Source: Caulobacterales bacterium
Lineage (GTDB): Bacteria > Pseudomonadota > Alphaproteobacteria > Caulobacterales > Caulobacteraceae
DNA length: 64,000 nt
NCBI GenBank assembly: GCA_019510435.1
Contig: JAEKKJ010000010.1
Coordinates: 62,001 to 126,000 of the forward strand
Reading direction: 5' to 3'
This document shows, in pieces, positions 17,227 to 24,627 of this stretch (the first letter of the stretch is position 1; the number at the start of each line of letters is the position of its first letter). Both the position numbers and the translations under genes were made by a program. Below the pieces are notes generated by a model. That model did not search any database, was not told the DNA's origin, and was given only the letters and a program-made list of their open reading frames with translations.

Positions 17227-18168
17227 ATGGCCGGTAGTCAGGACTTCGCCGCGGACCCGCGCAACGCGGACCTCAGGATCTATCTGAATGGGGCGCTCGT
17301 TCCCCGGGACGCGGCCAAGGTCTCGGTGTTCGACGCCGGGTTCGTGCTCGGCGACGGGGTCTGGGAGGGCTTGCGGCTGCACAAGGGCCGCCTGCTGTTC
17401 CTGGAGACCCACCTGGAGCGGCTGTGGGCGGGTCTGGCGGACATCGCCCTGGACCTGCCGCTCGGCAAGGCCGAGCTGGCCGCCGAGATCCAGCGCACGC
17501 TCGACGCCAACGGCATGACCCACGGCGCGCACCTGCGGGTGATGATCACCCGCGGCGAGAAGGCGGCGGTCAACCAGGATCCGCGCAACTGGCTGGGCAA
17601 GCCGACGATCGTGATCACGGCCGAATACAAGTCGCCGTCGCCGCAGCTCGCCACCCGCGGGCTGGCCCTGGCCACATCGCGGATCCGCTGCACGCCGGCG
17701 GAGATGTTCGACATGCGGCTGAACTCCCACAGCCGCCTGGCGCTGATCCGCGCCCTGCTGGATGCCATCGAGGCGGGGGGCGACGAAGCGCTGATGCTGG
17801 ACCCCAACGGGTTCGTCTCCAGTTGCAATGCGACCAACTTCTTCTGGGTGAAGGACGGCCGCGTGATGACCTCTACCGGCGACTACTGCTTCAACGGCGT
17901 GACGCGCGCCAATGTGATCGAGCTCTGCCGGCGACATGGGATACCGATCACCCTGGGCGACTTCGAGCTGGCCGACGTGCATGCCGCCGACGAGGCCTTC
18001 GTCACCGGCACCTTCGGCGGGCTCACCCCGGTGCGCGCCATCGACGGGCATGAGCTGGCGGCGCCCCTTCCGGGACCGGTGACGCGCCGGCTGCGCGAGG
18101 CCTATGAGGCCTTGAAGGACGAGGACGCCGCGGCCAACGGCGGCGGGGCCCTGGAGGCCGCCCCATGA
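17227..18168 (+). CDS. Class IV aminotransferase-fold protein lacking the PLP lysine
   Basis: 313 residues with a fold type IV (BCAT/D-amino acid aminotransferase) layout: YLNGALVP, SVFDAGFVLGDGVWEGLR, LHLERLWAG-like helix, DEALMLDPNGFV and GDYCFNGVTRANVIEL. Aligning on DEALMLD, the residue expected to be the Schiff-base lysine (IKSLNYLxN in the family) is N166 in MRLNSHSRL. No lysine lies in that helix. The glutamate that contacts the PLP ring nitrogen (GFVTE) is S199. An ordinary aminotransferase reaction is therefore doubtful. The gene overlaps a sulfotransferase-like gene by four bases (ATGA). Automatic annotation would call it a branched-chain aminotransferase, and I would not. Confidence 0.85.
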   Translation: MAGSQDFAADPRNADLRIYLNGALVPRDAAKVSVFDAGFVLGDGVWEGLRLHKGRLLFLETHLERLWAGLADIALDLPLGKAELAAEIQRTLDANGMTHGAHLRVMITRGEKAAVNQDPRNWLGKPTIVITAEYKSPSPQLATRGLALATSRIRCTPAEMFDMRLNSHSRLALIRALLDAIEAGGDEALMLDPNGFVSSCNATNFFWVKDGRVMTSTGDYCFNGVTRANVIELCRRHGIPITLGDFELADVHAADEAFVTGTFGGLTPVRAIDGHELAAPLPGPVTRRLREAYEALKDEDAAANGGGALEAAP

Positions 18169-18905
18169 CCGTCCGTGTCGCCATGTGGTCGGGGCCGCGC
18201 AACATCTCCACGGCCATGATGCGCAGCTTCGAGAACCGGCCGGACTGCGCCGTGGTCGACGAGCCCTTCTATGCCGCCTACCTCGCTCACACCGAGCTGG
18301 ACCATCCCCTGGCCAACGAGGTGCTGGCGTCCCAGCCATGGGACTGGCGCGAGGTGGTGGCGGGGCTGGATGCGATCGCGGCGCCGCTCGTCTACGAGAA
18401 GCAGATGGCGCACCACATGCTGCCCGAGTTCGGCCTCGACTGGACAGCGCGGCGGCGCAACGCCTTCCTGATCCGCGACCCGGCGGAGGTCTTGGCCTCC
18501 TACACCGCCAAGCGCGGCGCGGTGACCCTGGACGACATCGGCGCCGTCCAGCAGCGCGAGCTGTTCGAGCGTGAGGCCGACCGGCTGGGCCGCGCGCCGC
18601 CGGTGGTGCGCGGCGCCGACGTGCTGGCCGATCCGCCCGGCCTGCTGCGGGCCCTGTGCGCCGCGCTCGGCATCCCGTTCCGCGACGAGATGCTGGCTTG
18701 GCCCGCGGGACGCCGCACCAGCGACGGGGTCTGGGCCCCGGCCTGGTACGACGCCGTCGAGCGCTCCACCGGCTTCGAGGCGCCGGAGCGGCGGCCCTAT
18801 CCGCCGCTGCCGGACGCCCTGCAGCGCATCGCCGACGCCGCGCGCCCGCACTATGAGGCGCTGGCGCGGTATGCCCTCGCCCCAGTCCCGGCGTTGGACC
18901 GCTAG
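18165..18905 (+). CDS. Sulfotransferase-like P-loop protein
   Basis: 246 residues. The N-terminus VAMWSGPRNISTAMMRSF is the 5'-phosphosulfate-binding loop type of the sulfotransferase superfamily, and RNAFLIRDPAEVLASY matches the 3'-phosphate-binding strand-helix. It is cytoplasmic, with no signal. It starts inside the end of the aminotransferase-like gene, so the two products are likely made together and may work as a complex. I recall plant proteins annotated as branched-chain aminotransferase-like that join such domains, but have not verified this. The donor and acceptor are unknown. The 3' end overlaps btuB by four bases (CTAG). Confidence 0.82.
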   Translation: MTVRVAMWSGPRNISTAMMRSFENRPDCAVVDEPFYAAYLAHTELDHPLANEVLASQPWDWREVVAGLDAIAAPLVYEKQMAHHMLPEFGLDWTARRRNAFLIRDPAEVLASYTAKRGAVTLDDIGAVQQRELFEREADRLGRAPPVVRGADVLADPPGLLRALCAALGIPFRDEMLAWPAGRRTSDGVWAPAWYDAVERSTGFEAPERRPYPPLPDALQRIADAARPHYEALARYALAPVPALDR

Positions 18906-20689
18906 TTCCGGAACCGCACGCCGACGTAGGCGGCCAACCCCGGCTCGCGGTAGCCCAGCACCTCCTCGAAGCGCTTGTCGGTGAGGTTCTCCACCCGGGC
19001 GGTCAGGCTCAGGCGGTCGTTGACCGCATAGGCGCCGGCGACGTCCGCGGTGACGAAGCCCGGGCGCACGGCGCGGCTGAAGCCATCGCGGGCGGTGTCG
19101 GACTGGCTGGATTCGCCGCGCACCGTCACCGCGCCTTCCCACGGGCCCTGCGCCCAGAACAGCGCCGCCGAGCCGGAGTGGTCCGGGACGCGCAGCAGAC
19201 TGCGGGTGGTGGAGCGGTCGATGGCGTCCAGATAGGCATAGCCAAGCTTCAGCCGCAGGGCGTCGGTGAGCCGCGCGTCGAGCGACGCCTCCACGCCCGC
19301 GGAACTGGTCTTGGCGATGTTGATGTAGCGGGAGGCGACATAGCTGATCTGGTCGCGGACGAGCAGGCGGTAGGCGGTGACCGAAGCCTCGACCCGGTCG
19401 TTCGCCCAGCGCAGGCGCAGGTCGTAGCCCTCCGACCGCTCGGGTTTCAGCGGCACGGCCGGGGCGAAGCAGAAGTCGCACACCGCCTCGCTGATGGTGG
19501 GGGTCTTGAAGCCCGTACCGGCCGAGGCGACGGCGCTGAAGCCGGCGCCCAGGTCGACCGCCGCCGAGGCGCGGGCGGTGGCCTTGGACTTGTAGGCCTT
19601 GGGATCGTCGTAGCGGGCGCTGCCGGTGAGGGTCAGGCGCTGCAGCTTCACGTGGGCGACGCCGAAGACCGCGGTGTCGGAGAGGTCGAGGCTCTTGCCC
19701 GACGACAGGTCCGCCGAGGTCCGCTGGTGCTCGGCGCCCACCTCGAACAGCTCCCCGCGGGTCGCCGTCCAGCGATAGACCTGCCGGTCGGCGTCGAAGC
19801 TGGAGGGAAAGGACGAGCGGTTGTCGCGGTGGATGTCGTAGGCGTTGACGCTGAGCTCGTGCGTCAGGCCCAGGGCCTCGATCGTGGCCCGGCCGAAGCC
19901 CTGCCAGGCGCGGCTCTTCGAGCTGTCCGGCGTGTCGCCCAGCGCAAAGGTGGGCGGGGCGAACCCGTCCAGGTCCACCGTGGAGCGGGTGTAGCGCAGG
20001 CGCCCGTCCAGCTTCACCGCGTCGGACAGCGTCACGCGGCCGTTGGCGTTGGCCGTCCAGGTCCGGAAGCCGTCGCGCTCGGTCCCGGTGTCGGCCTTGG
20101 AGATCCCGTCGGTGCGGAAGCCGGCGACATTGGCGCTGAAACCGTAGCGGTCGGTCTTCACGCCCGCGCCCGCGAAGCCGCGGAAGCTGGTGAAGGAGCC
20201 CCCCTCGGCCTCGGCGCGCACGCCGTCCAGCTCGCGCGTCGTGAAGCTGACGACGCCGCCGATGGCGTCGGAGCCCCAGAGCGAGCTCTGCGGGCCGTTC
20301 AGCACCTCGATCCGCTCCAGGTCGGTGGTCTGCAGCGAGGAGGCGTCATAGGCGCCGTTGGGGTCGGAGGGATCGTCCACCGGGACGCCGTCCACCAGAA
20401 CCAGGGTCTTGTCCGGCGAGGCGCCGCGGATGCGGATCGCCGCCGCGCCGCCGAACGCGCCGGTGCGGGCGATGCCCACGCCCGGCACGGTGGAGAGCAG
20501 GTCCGTGGCGAAGGTCAGGTTCCGCGCCTCGATCTCGGCGCGGTCGATGACGTGGACGCCAGTGATGGCCGCCGCCTCGGTGGGCAGGCGGGTGGCGGTG
20601 ACGATCAGCTCGTCCACCGAGGTCTCGGCCCGGGCGGGCAGGGCGGTGAGCGCGGTGAGCGCGGCGGTCGTGAAAAGCAGGGTACGCAT
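18902..20689 (-). CDS. btuB: TonB-dependent vitamin B12 receptor
   Basis: 595 residues from ATG 20689, with a signal peptide ending at ARA-ET. The plug domain follows a TonB-box-like DELIVTATR segment and includes LVLVDGVPVDDPS and IEVLNGPQSSLWGSDAIGG. The 22-strand barrel ends in the aromatic ...AAYVGVRFRN terminus required for outer-membrane insertion. The substrate is assigned as cobalamin because the 5' leader is a cobalamin riboswitch and the protein has the short BtuB size. No btuF, C or D lies beside it. Confidence 0.93.
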   Translation of the reverse strand: MRTLLFTTAALTALTALPARAETSVDELIVTATRLPTEAAAITGVHVIDRAEIEARNLTFATDLLSTVPGVGIARTGAFGGAAAIRIRGASPDKTLVLVDGVPVDDPSDPNGAYDASSLQTTDLERIEVLNGPQSSLWGSDAIGGVVSFTTRELDGVRAEAEGGSFTSFRGFAGAGVKTDRYGFSANVAGFRTDGISKADTGTERDGFRTWTANANGRVTLSDAVKLDGRLRYTRSTVDLDGFAPPTFALGDTPDSSKSRAWQGFGRATIEALGLTHELSVNAYDIHRDNRSSFPSSFDADRQVYRWTATRGELFEVGAEHQRTSADLSSGKSLDLSDTAVFGVAHVKLQRLTLTGSARYDDPKAYKSKATARASAAVDLGAGFSAVASAGTGFKTPTISEAVCDFCFAPAVPLKPERSEGYDLRLRWANDRVEASVTAYRLLVRDQISYVASRYINIAKTSSAGVEASLDARLTDALRLKLGYAYLDAIDRSTTRSLLRVPDHSGSAALFWAQGPWEGAVTVRGESSQSDTARDGFSRAVRPGFVTADVAGAYAVNDRLSLTARVENLTDKRFEEVLGYREPGLAAYVGVRFRN

Positions 20690-20787
20690 GGGTCGTTCAG
20701 CCTCCGTCTTCGGAGTCGCTGCGACGGGAGAGCGGATGAGGCTCTGCCGGTCCTTGGCCTGGTCCCGGGCCACGGACGAGCGACGTG

Positions 20788-20985
20788 AGAAGACGGCAGG
20801 TCTCCTGGCTCACGGGTCATCACGCCGGCGCCCTCGCCTTCCCGGTCGCCCGACATGGGTCCCCAGTGACGCCCCCGGCCCAGGTGTGGGATGGGGGAAT
20901 GGACGCGGCCCTCGCCGCTCACAGTTGCGGGCACAGCCGGGGAGTCACACCCCGGTTCCCTCTTGGCCCCCGTCGCCGGGGGACC
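20788..20985 (-). promoter_or_regulatory. Cobalamin riboswitch in the btuB leader
   Basis: Read on the minus strand, the leader begins with GGTCCCCCGGCGACGGGGG, then GGAACCGGGGTGTGACTCC and CCCGCAACTGTGAGCGG, and ends in the B12 box AGCCAGGAGACCTGCCG about 100 bases before the btuB ATG. Binding of adenosyl- or hydroxocobalamin should repress btuB. It occupies most of the 350-bp gap between btuB and the divergent M28 peptidase gene. Boundaries are approximate. Confidence 0.95.
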
Positions 20986-21039
20986 GCCTTCTGCGCGGCG
21001 TATTGCTCCGCTCCGGCGGCGAGGGCAAGCTCCGCGCCC

Positions 21040-22425
21040 ATGCGCACCCTCGTGATCCTTTCCGCCGCGGCAGCCCTGGCCGCCGCCTTTCCCGCCCTTG
21101 CCGAGCCCACGGCGCCGCCCCTGGGCGGGGAACAGCCCCTCCTCCGCGAGGCGGCCGCCAGCGTCTCGCCCGAGCGCCAGCGAGCCACCATCGAGAAGCT
21201 GGTGGGCTTCGGCACCCGCCACGCCGGGTCGGACACCAAGTCGGACAAGCGCGGCATCGGCGCGGCCCGTCGTTGGATTGCTTCAGAATTCAATTCAATA
21301 TCGAAGGATTGTGGCGGCCGGCTGCAGATCGAGACGCCGTCGCAGGTGATGACCGCCGAGCGCCTGGCCGGTCCCACCGAAATCATGGACGTCCTGGCCA
21401 TCCTGCCGGGGACCAGCGATCCCGGCCGGGTGGTGGTGATCAGCGGCCACTACGACAGCCGCAACTCCGACGCGAAGGACGCGGTGCGCGACGCGCCGGG
21501 GGCCAACGACGACGGCTCGGGCACGGCGGCCGTGATCGAGGCCGCGCGGGCGCTCTGTAAGCACCAGTTCCGCGCCACGGTGGTGTTCGCGGCCCTGGCC
21601 GGCGAGGAGGAGGGCCTGCTTGGCGGCAAGGTGCTGGCCGACTATGCGGTGCAGAAGGGCTGGCGGGTGGAGGCCGACCTCAACAACGATATCGTCGGCA
21701 ACACCGAGGGCATCGGCGGGGTGCGCGACAACACCCACGTCCGCGTCTTCTCCGAGGGCACCCGCACCACCGAGACGCCCGCCCAGGCCGACAAGCGGCG
21801 CTACAACGGCGGCGAGGTGGACAGCCCCTCGCGCAACCTCGCCCGCTACATGGACCGGCTGGCCGACCAGTACCTGACCAACCTGGACGTGGTGATGGTC
21901 TACCGCACCGACCGCTTCGCGCGCGGCGGGGACCAGGTAGAGATGCTGAAGGCCGGCTTCCCGGCGGTGCGGGTCACCGAGGCCACCGAGAACTACACGC
22001 GCCAGCACCAGGACGTGCGGGTGGAGAACGGCGTCCGCTACGGCGACGTGCCGGAGGGCGTGGACTTCGCCTACCTGGCCCAGGTGACCCGGCTGAACGC
22101 GGTGACCCTGGCGGCCCTGGCCAGCGCGCCCGCCCCGCCGACGGGCGTGGAGATCTCCGGCGCCGTCAGCCCCGACACCACCGTGAAGTGGGCCCCGGCC
22201 CCGGACGCGGCCCAGTACCGGGTCTGGTGGCGCTCCACCACCGAGCCGCAGTGGCGCTTCTCGCGGCTGGTGGGCGTGAGCGGCCAGGCCAAGCTCGCCG
22301 GCGTCAACATCGACGACTGGTTCTTCGGCGTCAGCGCGCTCGGCGCCGACGGCTTCGAAAGCCCTGTGGTCTTCCCCGGCCCCGCCGGCACATTCGAGCG
22401 CGGCGGCCCCCAGCCAGCGAAGTAG
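21040..22425 (+). CDS. Secreted M28 aminopeptidase with C-terminal FnIII-like domain
   Basis: 461 residues with a signal peptide ending at ALA-EP. Metal-binding blocks of M28 peptidases are visible: VVVISGHYDSR, GANDDGSGTAAVIEAAR, AALAGEEEGLLGG and a late ENYTRQHQ. Residues ~365-450 (PTGVEISGAVSPDTTVKWAPAP to the end) look like a fibronectin type III module. It is probably periplasmic or secreted and releases N-terminal amino acids using two zinc ions. The coding start lies outside the riboswitch of the divergent btuB. A long inverted repeat follows. Confidence 0.9.
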   Translation: MRTLVILSAAAALAAAFPALAEPTAPPLGGEQPLLREAAASVSPERQRATIEKLVGFGTRHAGSDTKSDKRGIGAARRWIASEFNSISKDCGGRLQIETPSQVMTAERLAGPTEIMDVLAILPGTSDPGRVVVISGHYDSRNSDAKDAVRDAPGANDDGSGTAAVIEAARALCKHQFRATVVFAALAGEEEGLLGGKVLADYAVQKGWRVEADLNNDIVGNTEGIGGVRDNTHVRVFSEGTRTTETPAQADKRRYNGGEVDSPSRNLARYMDRLADQYLTNLDVVMVYRTDRFARGGDQVEMLKAGFPAVRVTEATENYTRQHQDVRVENGVRYGDVPEGVDFAYLAQVTRLNAVTLAALASAPAPPTGVEISGAVSPDTTVKWAPAPDAAQYRVWWRSTTEPQWRFSRLVGVSGQAKLAGVNIDDWFFGVSALGADGFESPVVFPGPAGTFERGGPQPAK

Positions 22426-22448
22426 GCCGCGAAGCGGCAAGGAAAGAT

Positions 22449-22541
22449 AACCGCGGAAAACGCGGAAGGACGCGGAAAGGGGCTCGTAGCAGGGCGGCCG
22501 GGATGGCCCGCCTTCCGCGCCTTTCCGCGTTTTCCGCGGTT
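22449..22541. repeat. Long inverted repeat with 9-10 bp periodic arms (type A, copy 1)
   Basis: The left arm (22449-22480) is AACCGCGGAAAACGCGG followed by AAGGACGCGGAAAGG, i.e. three CGCGGAA units. The right arm (22511-22541) is nearly the exact complement, ending TTTTCCGCGGTT. It sits between the convergent M28 peptidase and dienelactone hydrolase remnant. The same arms recur at 26803-26897. Confidence 0.9.
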
Positions 22542-22562
22542 CAAAAGCGAGCTTCGCTCCGC

Positions 22563-23280
22563 CTACGCCAGGTTCGTCCGGTAGAGCTCGGTGAGAACGC
22601 CCCAGGCCTTCTCGGCGGCGGCCTCGTTGTAGACGGCCCCGCCCTTGACGCACCAGCCGTGGTCGGCGGGATAGACCTCCACCGTGGCCTTGCGGTTGGC
22701 CGCGGCGAAGGCGGCCTTCAGCACGTCCTTGGCGTCCGGCTCGCGCTTGTCGTCATTCTGCGCCACGCAGCAGGCGACCCTGCACCCCCGCCCGCGCCTT
22801 GCGGTTGGTCTGCGGCTGACTGTCCAGGAAGGCGAGGAAGGCCACGGCGTCCTTGTCCACGCCCGCGTTGGTCATGGCTGCGCGATAGCCGAACACCCGG
22901 GCCCGGTCCTCCGGCTTGTTGAAGTCGAAGGTGGCGTCGACCACCGGGGCGTGGGCCGAGCGGTAGAAGGGGTTGGGCACGAGCACCACATAGCCCTGGG
23001 CGGCGAGGCGCCGGCCCATGTCGCGGAACACCGGGCGAAGGCCGGCGATGTCGGTCCAGATCAGGACTGCCGGCCAGGTGCCCTTGCCGGCCGGATGGAA
23101 CAGCGCTGCATCGCAGGTCCCGTCCGGCGTCTTGATGTCCACGTCCTTCTCGACCACGTCGGCCGCCAGGGCCGAGCCGGCGAAGCCGCCGGCCACCGCG
23201 GCGGTGGTCAGGGCGCCGAACGCCCGGCGCGAAAGCGCGGTCTCGGACCCCAGGCCCTGGTGGATTTCGTCGTCGCACAT
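22563..23280 (-). pseudogene. Dienelactone hydrolase-family protein with internal deletion
   Basis: The N-terminal part (MCDDEIHQG, a twin-arginine signal SRRAFGALTT, then VLIWTDIAGLRPVFRDMGRRLA and VPNPFYRS) and the C-terminal part (VAQNDDKREPDAKDVL, YPADHGWCVKGG with the catalytic His) both match the dienelactone hydrolase family. They are in different frames. Between RAGVQG and VAQNDD about 50 residues are missing, including the GYCMGG nucleophile elbow. The loss therefore removes the catalytic Cys as well as shifting the frame, so the gene is dead. The deletion junction is near 22755-22790. Confidence 0.85.
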
Positions 23281-23356
23281 GTTGCAGCCTCCCCGCGCCG
23301 CGCGGCGCCGACGGACGGAAGCACAACCTTGGACCCTTAGGAAGAACGCCGGCGGC

Positions 23357-24178
23357 TCAGGCGGCGGCGGAGCGCGGCGTGTCCGCCTCGGCGGCATAGA
23401 GCCCGAGTTCCGGACGGATAGGCGCCAGTTGCGGATCCACCGGATCGCGCCCGCCCACGGCCAGGCGGCCGCCCGGCGCCAGCGCGCGGCGCAGGGAGGC
23501 GGTGATGCGCCCCTGCGCCTCGGGCGCCAGCTGGCCCAGCAGGTTGCGGCAGAGGATGAGCTCGAACTGGCCCACGCGGCTGAGGTCGTCCAGCAGGTTC
23601 ACCCGCCGCCAGCGCACCATCTGGCGGATCCGCGGCGAGAGCGCGAAGGCCTCGCCCTGCTTCTCGAAATGGCGGACCAGCATGCGCGCCGGCAGGCCGC
23701 ACTGGACCTCGAACTGGGAGTAGAGCCCGGCCTGGGCCTTCTCCAGGCTGCGCTCCGAGAGGTCGGAGGCGAAGAGCTCGACCTTGGCGGCCAGCGGCGG
23801 GGCGTCGGCCAGCATCATGGCCAGGGAGTAGATCTCCTGGCCGCCGCCGCAGGCCGCGCTCCAGACCCGCACCGTCTCGCCGGCCCGCGCCTGGGCGAGG
23901 GCAGGCAGCACGCTGCCGGCCAGGGCGTGGAACATCCCCCGGTCGCGGAAGAACTCGCACTCGGGCACGGCCATGGCCTCGACCGCCGCCCAGCCCTGGC
24001 GTTCCTCGCCGCGGTCGCGCAGGGCGGCCACGAACTCGTGGGCGGAGCTGTAGCCCTCCCGCCGCGCCACCGGCGCCAGGCGGCTCTCCATCAGATAGGA
24101 CTTCTCGACATCGACCTTGAGGCCGGCGCGGGCCAGGCACAGGGCGGCCACGAACATGCGGTCGGCCGCGCTGATCAT
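23357..24178 (-). CDS. cheR: CheR-family protein-glutamate methyltransferase
   Basis: 273 residues from ATG 24178. The N-terminal CheR helical domain is followed by a SAM-dependent methyltransferase core: CEFFRDRGMFHAL, VRVWSAACGGGQEIYSLAMML (SAM-binding loop), ELFASDLSERSLEKAQ and FELILCRNLL. CheR methylates receptor glutamates during chemotactic adaptation. No receptors or cheA are nearby. The ATG overlaps the stop of the CheY-like gene upstream (ATGA), so the two are coupled. It may modify a non-chemotaxis target. Confidence 0.9.
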   Translation of the reverse strand: MISAADRMFVAALCLARAGLKVDVEKSYLMESRLAPVARREGYSSAHEFVAALRDRGEERQGWAAVEAMAVPECEFFRDRGMFHALAGSVLPALAQARAGETVRVWSAACGGGQEIYSLAMMLADAPPLAAKVELFASDLSERSLEKAQAGLYSQFEVQCGLPARMLVRHFEKQGEAFALSPRIRQMVRWRRVNLLDDLSRVGQFELILCRNLLGQLAPEAQGRITASLRRALAPGGRLAVGGRDPVDPQLAPIRPELGLYAAEADTPRSAAA

Positions 24179-24543
24179 GCGACCATCCCCAGGTAGCTGA
24201 GCTTGCCCGCGACGATCCCGCCGTCGAAGGGCTTCATGATGTATTCGTCGGCGCCGGCGTCCAGCGCCTCGCGGATGCGCTCGATCTCGTTCTCGACGCT
24301 GCAGAAGATCACCTTGGGCCGGTCGCCGCCGGGCGCGGCGCGCAGGCGGCGCAGGAACTCCAGGCCGTCCATGCCGGGCATGCGCCAGTCCAGCAGAATC
24401 GCATCGGGCATCATGGCGTTGCACCAGGCCAGCGCTTCGACGCCGTCGGACGCCTCCGCCACCTCGAACCCCAGGTCCTCGAGGATCCGGCGCGAGACCT
24501 TGCGGATCACGCGGCTGTCGTCGACGACGAGGCAGGTCAGCAA
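24175..24543 (-). CDS. Single-domain CheY-like response regulator
   Basis: 122 residues, one receiver domain only. The acidic pair is in VVDDS, the phosphoacceptor is D52 in ILLDWRMPGMDG, and the switch residues S82 (FCSVEN) and K104 (YIMKPF) are present. There is no output domain, so it acts by protein contact. It is translationally coupled to cheR. Nearness to chpT, one gene upstream past an S9 peptidase, recalls the Caulobacter phosphorelay neighbourhood (inference). Confidence 0.92.
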   Translation of the reverse strand: MLTCLVVDDSRVIRKVSRRILEDLGFEVAEASDGVEALAWCNAMMPDAILLDWRMPGMDGLEFLRRLRAAPGGDRPKVIFCSVENEIERIREALDAGADEYIMKPFDGGIVAGKLSYLGMVA

Positions 24544-24627
24544 GGCCGTCCGCTCCTTCCCATGGGCGGAAGCGTTGTCCGCCCGCGTTGGTTAACGCCC
24601 GGTTCGAAAGCGGGGCCGGAAGTCCGG

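Noticed and set aside
20785..21039. Upstream N-terminal extension of the M28 peptidase reading through the riboswitch region
   Set aside because: This stretch is the btuB leader on the other strand, and the M28 signal peptide starts cleanly at 21040.
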